Source: a virus
DNA length: 35,755 nucleotides
Direction: 5' to 3' (one strand)
IMG/VR virus record: IMGVR_UViG_3300031521_000209
Location: 1 to 35,755 of that record
Made by a program: the position numbers and the translations under genes. The stretch's first letter is position 1; each line of letters opens with the position of its first letter. This document shows, piece after piece, positions 15,820-24,121 of this stretch. The notes under the pieces were generated by a model. That model did no database searches, had not been told where the DNA came from, and saw only the letters and a program-made list of their open reading frames with translations.

Positions 15820-15841
15820 CATGTACTAAACAAAAAGATTC

Positions 15842-16990
15842 ATGGCAAAGAAAACTAAGATAGGTATAACCATACCTACAAAAAATGAGTTAATGAAAAG
15901 GTACCCTGGGATGTCAGTAGCTTCTGAAAATGATGATGATAGATACCCAAGAATACCATCAAGGCATTTAGCCTTCAATTACCAAACAGGGGGAGGTCTT
16001 CCATATGGTAAAATCATGGAGATATATGGAGAAGAGTCTTCAGGTAAATCTCTAATGGCCTATGATTTCGCTTATGTAACCCAAGCATTAGGTGGAGTAG
16101 TTCTAATAGCAGATGCAGAACAAGCATTCACTAATGCCTGGGCAATAGCAAATGGATTAGATTTAACAAGGATAATAAGGTTACCTTCAACAGTAGTTGA
16201 AGAGATATCTGATTGGCTTGCAGATATGGCAATATATTGGAGATCACAATTAACCCACAATGAACCCATATTATTCATATTAGACTCAACTGCTGCGTTG
16301 GATTGTATGGTAAATATCAATTCAAAAATGGTAGACTCTAAAGCCGATATGGGTAATAGAGCAAAAGCTATTTACAAGATGCTAAGGGTACGTTCTGAGT
16401 TAATGTTTAAACTAGGTGTATCACAGATATACATTAACCAATTAAGAAAGAATCTAAAAGCTGGTATGTTTGAGAATCCTGATACTACACCAGGAGGCGG
16501 TGCAATGAAGTTTTATGCTTCTATACGTATTGCTTTTTATGGTGGTAAACAAATCCTTGAAAAGATAAAAGGTAAAGATAGGAAAGTAGGCAGGGTAACT
16601 TCAATAAGGGTTATGAAAAATAAAGTTGGGCCCCCAAGGGGAACTATAAAGGGTGCACCCATGTATTTCAACCAGGATGGTAAAAAAGATATTGGCTTTG
16701 ATAAGTATTATTTTTTATCCGACTCATTACTAGAAGCCGGTGCTATAAGCAAAAACAATGGTGGTACTTACTCTATAAAGGGTGTAACTTTATGTAGGGG
16801 GGATGAGAAATTCCTTGCATTAATTGAAAAAGATGATGATCTTCGTAGGAAGTTATTACGTAAAGCTAATATCAATACTATCAGCACTACAAGAAAGAAA
16901 ATTGAAGGCTTAGGAGTTAACCTATTTCCAGTAGGTAATGTAAAGTATACGTCACAGGTAAAGGAGGCTGATGAGAATGAAGATGAATAG
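15842..16990 (+). CDS. UvsX/RecA-like recombinase
   Basis: This strand-exchange ATPase has 382 residues, close to T4 UvsX (about 390). Walker A is GEESSGKS (63-70) in KIMEIYGEESSGKSLMAYDFA. LIADAEQAF follows with the RecA-type Glu. Walker B is ILFILDSTAAL (Asp148). INQLRKNLKAGMFENPDTTPGGGAMKFYASIRI covers the loop L2 region and the DNA-binding TPGGxAxKF signature. The acidic C-terminus (KEADENEDE) is typical. It should form filaments on SSB-coated DNA with the UvsY-like mediator. It ends in TAG, inside the next gene's start. Confidence 0.93.
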   Translation: MAKKTKIGITIPTKNELMKRYPGMSVASENDDDRYPRIPSRHLAFNYQTGGGLPYGKIMEIYGEESSGKSLMAYDFAYVTQALGGVVLIADAEQAFTNAWAIANGLDLTRIIRLPSTVVEEISDWLADMAIYWRSQLTHNEPILFILDSTAALDCMVNINSKMVDSKADMGNRAKAIYKMLRVRSELMFKLGVSQIYINQLRKNLKAGMFENPDTTPGGGAMKFYASIRIAFYGGKQILEKIKGKDRKVGRVTSIRVMKNKVGPPRGTIKGAPMYFNQDGKKDIGFDKYYFLSDSLLEAGAISKNNGGTYSIKGVTLCRGDEKFLALIEKDDDLRRKLLRKANINTISTTRKKIEGLGVNLFPVGNVKYTSQVKEADENEDE

Positions 16991-17879
16991 TTTATTAATA
17001 ATTGATGGAGAAAATCTATTACACAGGGCATACCATAAGTTCTTAGGCTTCAAGTCTACTGAAGGAGTTCCAACTGGTGCAATATATGGTTTTCTAAAGA
17101 TCCTACACTCTAATATATTTAGGTTCAAGCCTGAATATGTTATTGTTACATTTGATAATGGCAGATCAAAACATAGGACTAACATACTTCCAGGTTATAA
17201 GACACGACCTAAAAAACTGGGTATGGATTATGAGTCATTACAAAAACAAAAAAAGTTGATAATGAAGATCCTTAGAAGGTTGGGAGTACCTTATGTATTT
17301 GATAAATCATTCAGTAATGAATGGGAGGCTGATGATTACATTGCTTACTTAGCTAAAACCTTTGAGGGTGAAGTAACTATACTATCCTCTGACAAAGATT
17401 TTCACCAACTGATATCTAAAAGGGTAAAGGTAATGAGCCCATCTAAAGACCAATTAATCACTGAAGTTAATTGCATAAAGTTAACTGGGTATAATCCTGA
17501 CCAATGTGTTGATTGGTTATCAATGGTGGGGGATGAATCCGATAGCATACCCGGCTATAGAGGCATTGGAGAAGTAAAAGCTACTGCATTACTTAAGAAA
17601 TATAACTGTATAGAGAAATTTATAATGGGCGATTACAAAGAAAGTAGGGTAAATAAGCAAACACTTAATGAAGTAATGACTAAGAATAGGCACCTTATTG
17701 ATCTTAACTTCTTTATAAGAAAATACCCAATGGTAAAAAACATACCCATAAAATATGGGAAGGATGAATTTATAAACAGGAAGCTAGTAACCATGTTTAA
17801 TGGGTACTCTCTATCCTCATTCCAGTCTACTGAATTTATAAACACCTTTAAAGAATTAAGCAAATGGAAAGTAAAGTAA
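16983..17879 (+). CDS. 5'-3' exonuclease/flap endonuclease (FEN, T4 RNase H-like)
   Basis: It removes RNA primers and 5' flaps, the activity missing from the separate polymerase. Metal-binding acidic residues are in LLIIDGENLLHRAY, VTFDNGRSKHR, NEWEADDYIAYLA and VTILSSDKDFHQL. A helix-3-turn-helix DNA-binding motif follows in VGDESDSIPGYRGIGEVKATALLKKY. Length about 298 residues, as in T4 rnh (305) and T7/T5-type exonucleases. Three in-frame ATGs (16971, 16977, 16983) are possible. I chose 16983 because MNSLLIIDG is the usual distance from the first Asp. All overlap the end of the UvsX gene. Confidence 0.9.
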   Translation: MNSLLIIDGENLLHRAYHKFLGFKSTEGVPTGAIYGFLKILHSNIFRFKPEYVIVTFDNGRSKHRTNILPGYKTRPKKLGMDYESLQKQKKLIMKILRRLGVPYVFDKSFSNEWEADDYIAYLAKTFEGEVTILSSDKDFHQLISKRVKVMSPSKDQLITEVNCIKLTGYNPDQCVDWLSMVGDESDSIPGYRGIGEVKATALLKKYNCIEKFIMGDYKESRVNKQTLNEVMTKNRHLIDLNFFIRKYPMVKNIPIKYGKDEFINRKLVTMFNGYSLSSFQSTEFINTFKELSKWKVK

Positions 17880-18514
17880 AACGTATTATGTTTGTGGGTC
17901 CCAGTGGGATAGGCAAGACCCACCTATCCAAGTTTATTGCAGATAAATATGGTATACCATTCATAAGTGGTTCATACTCTGATATGGTACCATCAACTAA
18001 AGATCAAAGCCATGCTGATATGGTAAGCAAGGATTCAAAGGTAATTTATAATGAAGATTATAAGTTGCTATGGGCAAGGGCAAAGGTATACTTAGGCTAT
18101 ACTACTAAAGGTTTAAGTTTTGTAACCGACAGGTCATATATTGATAGCATTGCATATTTCATATACAAACTTTCAAAAGTAATACCCAAGTGTGAAATTG
18201 AAGGTTTTGAACATGCAGCAAAAATGCTATTATTCAGGGACTGTACCCACCTAATTGTAATGCAATGTACTGAATCAATGGTTGATACCTGGAGAGTTGA
18301 AAATAATGAAAAGAGGATATTAAATACATATTTCCAGTGGATGGTATCTATGGTAATGATAGGAGTACTTAAAAGATTGGGCTTAAGAACTGGTAAATAC
18401 TTTGGCCATACATACAGTTACATGCCAATGGGTATAAAAGTACTTGTTTTAAATAACAGGAACATGGAGAATAACAAAGTACTAATCAGTAAATTCTTGG
18501 GCAATGTCAAATAA
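17864..18514 (+). CDS. P-loop (deoxy)nucleotide kinase-like protein
   Basis: The 216-residue ATP-binding protein has Walker A GPSGIGKTHLSKFIADKYG (GPSGIGKT, residues 12-19), then IPFISGSYSDMVPS, a DRSYIDSIAYFIYKL motif (like the DRxxxDxxAY of NMP/nucleoside kinases), and a lid-like segment with VENNEKRI. This matches small nucleotide kinases rather than AAA+ motors. With a dCTPase- and hydroxymethylase-like set upstream, a role like T4 gp1, phosphorylating the modified dCMP, is attractive but inferred. Thymidylate kinase or a nucleoside kinase are alternatives. It overlaps the FEN gene by 16 bp and the gp47-like gene by 11 bp. Confidence 0.68.
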   Translation: MESKVKRIMFVGPSGIGKTHLSKFIADKYGIPFISGSYSDMVPSTKDQSHADMVSKDSKVIYNEDYKLLWARAKVYLGYTTKGLSFVTDRSYIDSIAYFIYKLSKVIPKCEIEGFEHAAKMLLFRDCTHLIVMQCTESMVDTWRVENNEKRILNTYFQWMVSMVMIGVLKRLGLRTGKYFGHTYSYMPMGIKVLVLNNRNMENNKVLISKFLGNVK

Positions 18515-19523
18515 AAGACCCATAGCAATTGCTTTCTCAGACTTACACCTGAATATCTGGACTAAGTTTAACAAAGACAACAGCAGAACAATGAACCAGT
18601 TCGAGGTTCTTCACTACATAAGAAAGCAATGTATAAAAAAGAAGGTTCCGGCCTTCTTTCTTGGTGATATGCTACACAAACCCGAGAGCATCGATAGTGA
18701 CCTATTCAGGCTTATAATTGAAGAGTTTATTAGGCTAAACACAGAACCCCTTTGGAACTGCTTCTTCATTGAAGGCAACCATGAGATAAAGAATAAGAAC
18801 CAATTGGTAACACTTGGCCAAGGCACTGCCCATACTGATAAGCCATCAGTCTATACCTCACCTGGTATAGTGTCATCGCTATCAAAAATATTCAACTTTC
18901 TAAATCCCATAAATGGGTACGTAGGTTTATATGGTGGATATAAGGTTTGGGGTATATCCTACCTTGACCATAACCAAGGTTTGAATAAACACTTAACTGA
19001 AATAATACTAAGGTTTAATCAGCATGATAAGAACATCCTATTACTACATACAGATTACCCAGGTGCAAAAGATACTGATGGTTCTGAAGTTGGTTCAAGT
19101 GAAAATATCAATGTAAACCTTATCAATAAATTTGATCTAGTATTATGTGGCCACATACATAAACCACAAAGGCTTTCAAAAAAGGTATACATGATTGGTG
19201 CACCCATCCAACAAAGGAGGACAGATAGGAATTGTGAAATGGGTTATTGGGTAATATACAATGACCTATCTGTTAAGTTTAAATCCCTTGCAAAGAAGTT
19301 CCCCAAATTTATAGATGTTGAAAAGGAAGAAGGTATTAAAGATGATTATAACTATTACACAGTAATTCCTAAGCATATTCTAGTAAACACAGATACTAAG
19401 AGTAATAGAATTACTGCTAATCTTTCTAAAACTAAACTAGCAAAGAAGTATATGCGTGAAAAAGGCATCAAAGATAAAGACAAATCAAGGTTACTAACTA
19501 AACTACTGAAAGACAATGATTAA
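18504..19523 (+). CDS. gp47/SbcD-like nuclease subunit
   Basis: The 339-residue metallophosphoesterase acts with the next gene's ATPase as a Mre11-Rad50-type end-processing complex. The motif set is AFSDLHLNIW (DxH), FFLGDMLHKP (GDxxH), FIEGNHEIKN (GNHE), LLLHTDYPG (H) and LVLCGHIHKPQ (GHxH), all metal ligands present. Length matches T4 gp47 (339). The stop overlaps the start of the gp46-like gene, so the two subunits are translated together. In T4 the pair makes the ssDNA ends on which UvsX loads and degrades host DNA. Confidence 0.92.
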   Translation: MSNKRPIAIAFSDLHLNIWTKFNKDNSRTMNQFEVLHYIRKQCIKKKVPAFFLGDMLHKPESIDSDLFRLIIEEFIRLNTEPLWNCFFIEGNHEIKNKNQLVTLGQGTAHTDKPSVYTSPGIVSSLSKIFNFLNPINGYVGLYGGYKVWGISYLDHNQGLNKHLTEIILRFNQHDKNILLLHTDYPGAKDTDGSEVGSSENINVNLINKFDLVLCGHIHKPQRLSKKVYMIGAPIQQRRTDRNCEMGYWVIYNDLSVKFKSLAKKFPKFIDVEKEEGIKDDYNYYTVIPKHILVNTDTKSNRITANLSKTKLAKKYMREKGIKDKDKSRLLTKLLKDND

Positions 19524-21231
19524 GTTTGGGAAACTAATAATAAAAGGCTTCTGCTCTATCCAGGATTATGAAATTGATCTTGATGGGGGGCATATAACTA
19601 TTATACGAGGAGAAAATGGAGTAGGTAAAACTACGCTCCTATCAGCAATAACATGGGTACTCTATAATAAGACAGCTAAGGAAGATGCTAAAGACGTAAA
19701 CACATGGAAAGAAAGAAGGCCAAAAGATTACAGGGGTACTAGTGTAGAGATATACTGGAATAATGGTACAACACTACACCAAGTAATTAGGTGTTCTAAC
19801 TATGGTGAAAAAGTACATGGCTCAAAGGGTGCTAATAGGCTGATATATCTAATAGAAGGCGTAGAGGTTAAGAATAAAAGGAAGGATGAGATACAGGCCC
19901 TAATTGAAGCTAACCTTACACTATCCTACTCTCTATTCAAGAACTCTATCATGTTTGGCCAGGGCCTAAAGAGATTAATACAAGAATCTGGTACAGAGAA
20001 AAGGAAACTATTCGAAGAAGTATTCGATGTAAGCTACCTATCAGTAGTAAGAACAGTTGCACAAAAGGAAAGGGACAAGATAAAAGAAGAACTTAGTTTA
20101 ATAACAAATCCTTTAAATACAATGAGGGCTAGTTATGAAACTAATAAAGAAACCTACCTAGAACTAAAAGCAAGAGAATCAAATCAAGCAACTGCTATAG
20201 GTGAAGAACTTGAGGAATATATAACTCAACTAAAGGAAATAAAAAGAACTTTAAGAAGGTACGACCCAGAGATTGAAAAGTCACTAGCTAAGGCTACTGA
20301 AAAAAAGGTCCGGCTTAAAGAACAACTAGAAGAGTTACGAGAAAATTATAACTCTAACAAAAAAAAGGTATCAGATGTAACTTCAGTTAAAGGCTTAGGT
20401 AGTTTAGTAAAAGAGATTATTGGGTTAATCATAATAAACCCTCACTTGGCAATATCAAAGTTAAAAGAACTTGAATCGGCAATAGTTGAAATGAATAACT
20501 ACCATGATGAGTATGAAAGGCTTAATAATAAGCTTATTAGCATAAGAGATGAAGAAAATGAGTGGCATAACATAGTTGAGAAGAATAAGAAGAACCTGGA
20601 AATAGCTAATACTATAGAAAAGAAAATTGACATAATCAAGAATGCCAAGTTAGAAGTACTTTCTCCTAAGTATAAAGAGAAGTATTTGAAATACAAAGAG
20701 GAGATAAGAGTTCTGGAAAAGAAGTTATTACCTATTGAAAAGCAACTCAATGATTATAATTGGGTAATAGATGATCCACTTGGTAGCAACGGGATCAAGT
20801 CATATATATTTGAATCATCAATGGATGGTATAAATGATATACTAATGCAATATGCTGATACCCTGGGATTAAGAATAGAATTTGGGGTAGACCTATCAAA
20901 TACAAGGAAGGACTTTTATACACTAGTAGAGATAGGTGGTATAGTAGTTGATTATGCTGATTTATCCGGTGGCCAAAAGCAATTAGTTAATCTTGCTATG
21001 GCTTTTGCAATGTGGGAATCCACTTCTAGTACAAAAGATATTAATATACTATTTCTAGATGAAGTATTTGAAAGCTTATCTAGAAGTAATATCGAAATAG
21101 TGGTAGACCTTATAAAGCAATTGTCTAAGGGCAAGAGCATATACATCATCACACACCAGGAAAACCTACCCCTTAGCAATGCTAAGATCTTAAACCTAGA
21201 CTCTAAGAATGGTCTAACTACCTTTAACTAA
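19516..21231 (+). CDS. gp46/SbcC-like ATPase subunit
   Basis: This Rad50-family ATPase has 571 residues (T4 gp46 is 560). The N-terminal lobe has IIRGENGVGKTTLLSAITW (Walker A, 32-39) and a Q-loop region (KNSIMFGQGLKRL). The middle (about 190-420) is a charged coiled coil (LEEYITQLKEIKRTLRR..., KATEKKVRLKEQLEELRENY). The C-terminal lobe has ADLSGGQKQLVNLAMAFAMWE (signature), INILFLDEVFESL (Walker B with Glu) and IYIITHQENLP (H-loop). I see no CxxC zinc hook at the coiled-coil tip, where most SbcC/Rad50 and T4 gp46 proteins have one. The only cysteines are near residues 13 and 95, in the N-terminal lobe. Confidence 0.92.
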   Translation: MIKFGKLIIKGFCSIQDYEIDLDGGHITIIRGENGVGKTTLLSAITWVLYNKTAKEDAKDVNTWKERRPKDYRGTSVEIYWNNGTTLHQVIRCSNYGEKVHGSKGANRLIYLIEGVEVKNKRKDEIQALIEANLTLSYSLFKNSIMFGQGLKRLIQESGTEKRKLFEEVFDVSYLSVVRTVAQKERDKIKEELSLITNPLNTMRASYETNKETYLELKARESNQATAIGEELEEYITQLKEIKRTLRRYDPEIEKSLAKATEKKVRLKEQLEELRENYNSNKKKVSDVTSVKGLGSLVKEIIGLIIINPHLAISKLKELESAIVEMNNYHDEYERLNNKLISIRDEENEWHNIVEKNKKNLEIANTIEKKIDIIKNAKLEVLSPKYKEKYLKYKEEIRVLEKKLLPIEKQLNDYNWVIDDPLGSNGIKSYIFESSMDGINDILMQYADTLGLRIEFGVDLSNTRKDFYTLVEIGGIVVDYADLSGGQKQLVNLAMAFAMWESTSSTKDINILFLDEVFESLSRSNIEIVVDLIKQLSKGKSIYIITHQENLPLSNAKILNLDSKNGLTTFN

Positions 21232-21232
21232 T

Positions 21233-21245
21233 TAAACTATTAATA
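21233..21245 (+). promoter_or_regulatory. Shared leader motif TAAACTATTAATA (copy 2)
   Basis: Second copy of the 13-nt string found at 14507-14519. It lies in the 36-bp gap between the gp46-like and nuclease genes. Function is unknown. Confidence 0.25.
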
Positions 21246-21267
21246 ACTAAACAAACACAAACATGGG

Positions 21268-21813
21268 ATGGCACGAATTAACTCAAAAGCTAAGGGATCA
21301 AAAAATGAAAGAGATACCTGTAAGTGGTGGAAAGATTGGACAGGATATGAATTTAGTAGAGTGCCCTCTAGTGGTGGGCTTAGGTGGTCCCGTACAACGG
21401 ATACTACGGGAGATATCATCTGTTCAGATAACAAACACTATCTCAGGTTCCCCTTTAGTATTGAGTGCAAAAACTATAAGGAAATTAATTTTGAGCATAT
21501 CCTATTGGGAACAAAGGGAGCAAAAGTCCTCCAATTCTGGAATCAAGCTCTTGAAGATGCGGAGAGGGGGAACAAGCTTCCTATCCTAATGATGAGGTAT
21601 AATGGGATGAAAAAGGGAGATTACTTCTTTGTAGTTGATGAACAATTTGGGGGAATACTAATTGATACCATGCCACATGAGGATGTAAATGTAATGCTTA
21701 TAAATGCTAAACATATAAAGCTGATGATTGTAATGGCATCTGATATCATTAAGTATGCTGATTACGCTAAAGTATATAAAGAGTCAAGGAAACGATTAAA
21801 AGCTAAGAAATGA
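21268..21813 (+). CDS. PD-(D/E)XK nuclease, Holliday-junction-resolvase-like
   Basis: The 181-residue protein shows the archaeal-Hjc/phage nuclease pattern: KGSKNERDTCKWWKDWTG (acidic residue on the first helix), SRVPSSGGLRW, then TTDTTGDIICSD (Asp49) and FPFSIECKNYKE (Glu66-x-Lys68), which form the D...ExK active site. KVLQFWNQALEDAERGNKLPILMMRYN follows as the usual helix and strand. It probably resolves branched intermediates before packaging, though another structure-specific nuclease is possible. It follows the gp46/47 pair and overlaps the NusG-like gene by 4 bp. An ATG at 21263 opens only an overlapping shadow frame. Confidence 0.75.
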   Translation: MARINSKAKGSKNERDTCKWWKDWTGYEFSRVPSSGGLRWSRTTDTTGDIICSDNKHYLRFPFSIECKNYKEINFEHILLGTKGAKVLQFWNQALEDAERGNKLPILMMRYNGMKKGDYFFVVDEQFGGILIDTMPHEDVNVMLINAKHIKLMIVMASDIIKYADYAKVYKESRKRLKAKK

Positions 21814-22523
21814 AAAAATCATCTAAGTGGTGTATTTTTAACATCAACAACAAACATTGCTTAACCATAGCTAAAGAACTTAAGGAAAAAGGGTATGATA
21901 AACTAGGGGTAAAGGTAAGCCTACCCACAGTATCAATCCTAAGGAAGAGGCAAAAGGGTAAGGATATTTATGAAGATGTCCCACTGCTATTCAACTATGG
22001 CTTTGTAAAGATGCCCACTGAGATGGCTTACTCTAGACCACTTTTAAGGAAACTAACTCGTGACATAACTGGGATAGGCTCATGGGTTAAATCAAATGAT
22101 ACAATGCATGAAAAGAAACTAAGAAGAAGAATTGATGGTGAAGACTTCGATGATTTCTCTAAGGTTGCTATTGCAAGTAACAATGAAGTAAGGAGATTTA
22201 AAAGGATGTCTAGAGAAAATAAGGTATACCAAGCAGATGAAATAATAAACCTAAGTATTGACTCTTACGTAGTACTAAGGGGCTACCCATTTAATGGTGT
22301 TAATGCTACTATAAAAGAAGTCAACCTTGTTACTAAGGAAATAACTGTAATGCTATACCCAGGCAATACTAATATGATAGTTAAACTCCCCATGGATAAC
22401 GTAGTATACTCAATCTATCAAAACTATGATGAGAATAAACTATTCTGCAACAGCACAGAATTAGATACTACAAATATCCAGTCTGAAGATATTGAAGATA
22501 AACTAACTAAAAGGCAATTCTGA
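21810..22523 (+). CDS. NusG/RfaH-like transcription antitermination factor
   Basis: In this 237-residue protein the N-terminal 95 residues fit an NGN domain: KWCIFNINNKHCLTIAKELKEKGY (like WYvl...g.E..va..L), LPTVSILRKRQKGKDIYEDVPLLFNYGFVKM (PT...K...PLFpgYvFV) and LTRDITGIGSWVK. After a basic, helical linker (about 96-145), residues 146-205 read as a KOW domain: VVLRGYPFNGVNATIKEVNLVTKEITVMLYPG, with the Gly-x-Pro-Phe turn of NusG. It should bind host RNA polymerase and prevent pausing or termination, for example at the hairpin terminators in this window. The extended linker is not typical for host NusG. It is TGATG-coupled to the next gene. Confidence 0.62.
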   Translation: MKKSSKWCIFNINNKHCLTIAKELKEKGYDKLGVKVSLPTVSILRKRQKGKDIYEDVPLLFNYGFVKMPTEMAYSRPLLRKLTRDITGIGSWVKSNDTMHEKKLRRRIDGEDFDDFSKVAIASNNEVRRFKRMSRENKVYQADEIINLSIDSYVVLRGYPFNGVNATIKEVNLVTKEITVMLYPGNTNMIVKLPMDNVVYSIYQNYDENKLFCNSTELDTTNIQSEDIEDKLTKRQF

Positions 22524-23494
22524 TGAAAAAACATGAAGAGATAGCATGGGCAATGCTGACTGACGTAGAGAAGAACAGTCTATATTTAACGTTAAACAAT
22601 GGGATGTCTTCATGGGAAGCTGGAGAAGTATTAAAGCTATCACACTATAAGTATTTAGAACTAAAAGAGAGGGCAGAGAAATTCTTTAGGCTATTTGTGG
22701 AATACTTCGAAATAGGCATAGAAAGTTTATTCAGCCCTCAAACAGTTGCTGATTCAAGGTTTAGGGATTACATAGAAGCATGCTTAGAAAAACGTATAGT
22801 AAGAAGTGAAGCAATAACTTATTGTGGAGATTCCTCTTTAGTTGTACCAAGCATCAGTCAAACCTTCATAATAAAAAACATGGATAGGCTAAGCAAATCT
22901 GAATGTCAGATAGACATAAGGTTATACAAACTAATCATGGAATTTGATCGATGGAATAACTGGAGAATACTACCCAGGAAAATACAACAACCTTCAGCAT
23001 ATAAACGAAGGAATAACAAAAGGGATAAGGTATACATTACTTATATGAATAAACTTGCAGAATACAAAGTAAAAGCTATTATGAATATCTTCTGGTATGT
23101 TCCTCGAAAACCTAATAAAAAAATATACTATATTCCCTTAGTTTCTAGCACTTTATTTAGCGATGGCTACAAGGTAATACCCATAAAAACTGATGACACC
23201 ACCTTAAAAAAACTATCCAAACTATGTATATACATATTTAAAGAAGAAGAACAAGCAGATGTATTTGGTTATATGCTAACAAGGTATTTCAAGGAAGATT
23301 TAAAAGCATCACAAGGTCAAAAGTATTGGCCAGAATACCGGGACTGTTTAACTAGAACAGTAAACTATAACCAAGTAAACAATATAAACTTTTACATTGA
23401 TAGACTTGATATGGCATATAACGACTTCACTCATAAACCAGCAAAAAATAAATCCCTACATAATGAAAGGAGAGCTCCTGATGAAATTTTTTAA
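22523..23494 (+). CDS. Unknown protein with possible N-terminal HTH
   Basis: I do not recognise this 323-residue protein. The N-terminal 60 residues (MLTDVEKNSLYLTLNNGMSSWEAGEVLKLSHYKYLELKERAEKFF) read like a helix-turn-helix of sigma region 4 or LuxR style: a glycine-linked 'NGMS' followed by a helix with 'AGEVLKLS' and a recognition-like helix. The rest is basic and aromatic (FDRWNNWRILPRKIQQPSAYKRRNNKRDK) without known motifs. It is translationally coupled to the NusG-like gene, so a part in transcription control is possible. A host-type -7 box begins 27 bp after its stop. Confidence 0.7.
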   Translation: MKKHEEIAWAMLTDVEKNSLYLTLNNGMSSWEAGEVLKLSHYKYLELKERAEKFFRLFVEYFEIGIESLFSPQTVADSRFRDYIEACLEKRIVRSEAITYCGDSSLVVPSISQTFIIKNMDRLSKSECQIDIRLYKLIMEFDRWNNWRILPRKIQQPSAYKRRNNKRDKVYITYMNKLAEYKVKAIMNIFWYVPRKPNKKIYYIPLVSSTLFSDGYKVIPIKTDDTTLKKLSKLCIYIFKEEEQADVFGYMLTRYFKEDLKASQGQKYWPEYRDCLTRTVNYNQVNNINFYIDRLDMAYNDFTHKPAKNKSLHNERRAPDEIF

Positions 23495-23499
23495 AAATT

Positions 23500-23529
23500 A
23501 GTGTATATAATATAAATGTCGTATATTTG
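23500..23529 (+). promoter_or_regulatory. Bacteroidota-type promoter, weak -33
   Basis: TATATTTG (23522-23529) is followed by the leader CAAATAATTAATAATT, identical to the promoter-leader units at 2882 (minus strand) and 29730. The -33 region reads TTAGTG instead of TTG at 19 bp, so it is weaker than the others. It lies 29 bp before the ATG at 23558. Confidence 0.65.
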
Positions 23530-23557
23530 CAAATAATTAATAATTCAACAATTCAAC

Positions 23558-24121
23558 ATGAAAACCAGAGTCAAGAAACAAAAGGGAAACGACAAGAAGG
23601 CTAATATCAAGGGCATTGCTGGAACCCATGATAGAAAGTCTTACAAGGACCTAAAACGGGAAGCCGTTATAAGGGGCATGGCTTTCCAAGATGTGGTAGA
23701 AGCAAACATCTACAGCCTAATTTCCTTTATCGAATCCAGCTTATCAAAACCTGACCTTTCATTAATTGATCAATTCGATGACTGGGTGGATAATCAATTA
23801 GAACTTATTGGTTACTCAGCAGACAATGCAATGAGACATCCTCAACTACGGTTGGGGTTTATTGGTGAAAAAGACGAAGATGGAAACATCACTAAACACA
23901 AAAGAATTAAAGGCTTAACTAAACCTAAGAAAGTAAAAAGGGAACGAGATGAAGCTGGTTTATACAAAGGAACTAAAAAATCTTACACCTTCGAACTTGC
24001 AAGAAGGGGCAAGTCACTTGAGAAGGTTAATGCTAGGGTCCTAAAGAAATTCCCAGATGCCTCACTAAAATCAGTTAGCATATGGTTCCGAACTGCAAAC
24101 AGGGAAGCTAAGAAAGCATGA
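23558..24121 (+). CDS. Basic protein with possible C-terminal DNA-binding helices
   Basis: Unknown 187-residue protein. The first 40 residues are Lys/Arg-rich. Residues 38-80 hold a helix pair (EAVIRGMAFQDVVEANIYSLISFIESSL) and LIDQFDDWVDNQL. The C-terminal 50 (KSYTFELARRGKSLEKVNARVLKKFPDASLKSVSIWFRTANREAK) look like a helix-turn-helix with a basic recognition helix. It starts right after a host-type promoter, so it should be expressed early by host RNA polymerase, and it leads a unit of four ATGA-type overlapping small genes. A regulator of transcription is possible but unproven. Confidence 0.75.
   Translation: MKTRVKKQKGNDKKANIKGIAGTHDRKSYKDLKREAVIRGMAFQDVVEANIYSLISFIESSLSKPDLSLIDQFDDWVDNQLELIGYSADNAMRHPQLRLGFIGEKDEDGNITKHKRIKGLTKPKKVKRERDEAGLYKGTKKSYTFELARRGKSLEKVNARVLKKFPDASLKSVSIWFRTANREAKKA

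Noticed and set aside
16961-16967. AAGGAGG as a Shine-Dalgarno site for the FEN gene
   Set aside because: It is within the UvsX coding sequence (Lys-Glu-Ala), the spacing to the preferred ATG is too long, and almost no other gene here has such a site.
21263-21589. Overlapping 108-residue frame at the start of the nuclease gene
   Set aside because: It overlaps the PD-(D/E)XK motifs in another frame and has no recognisable features.
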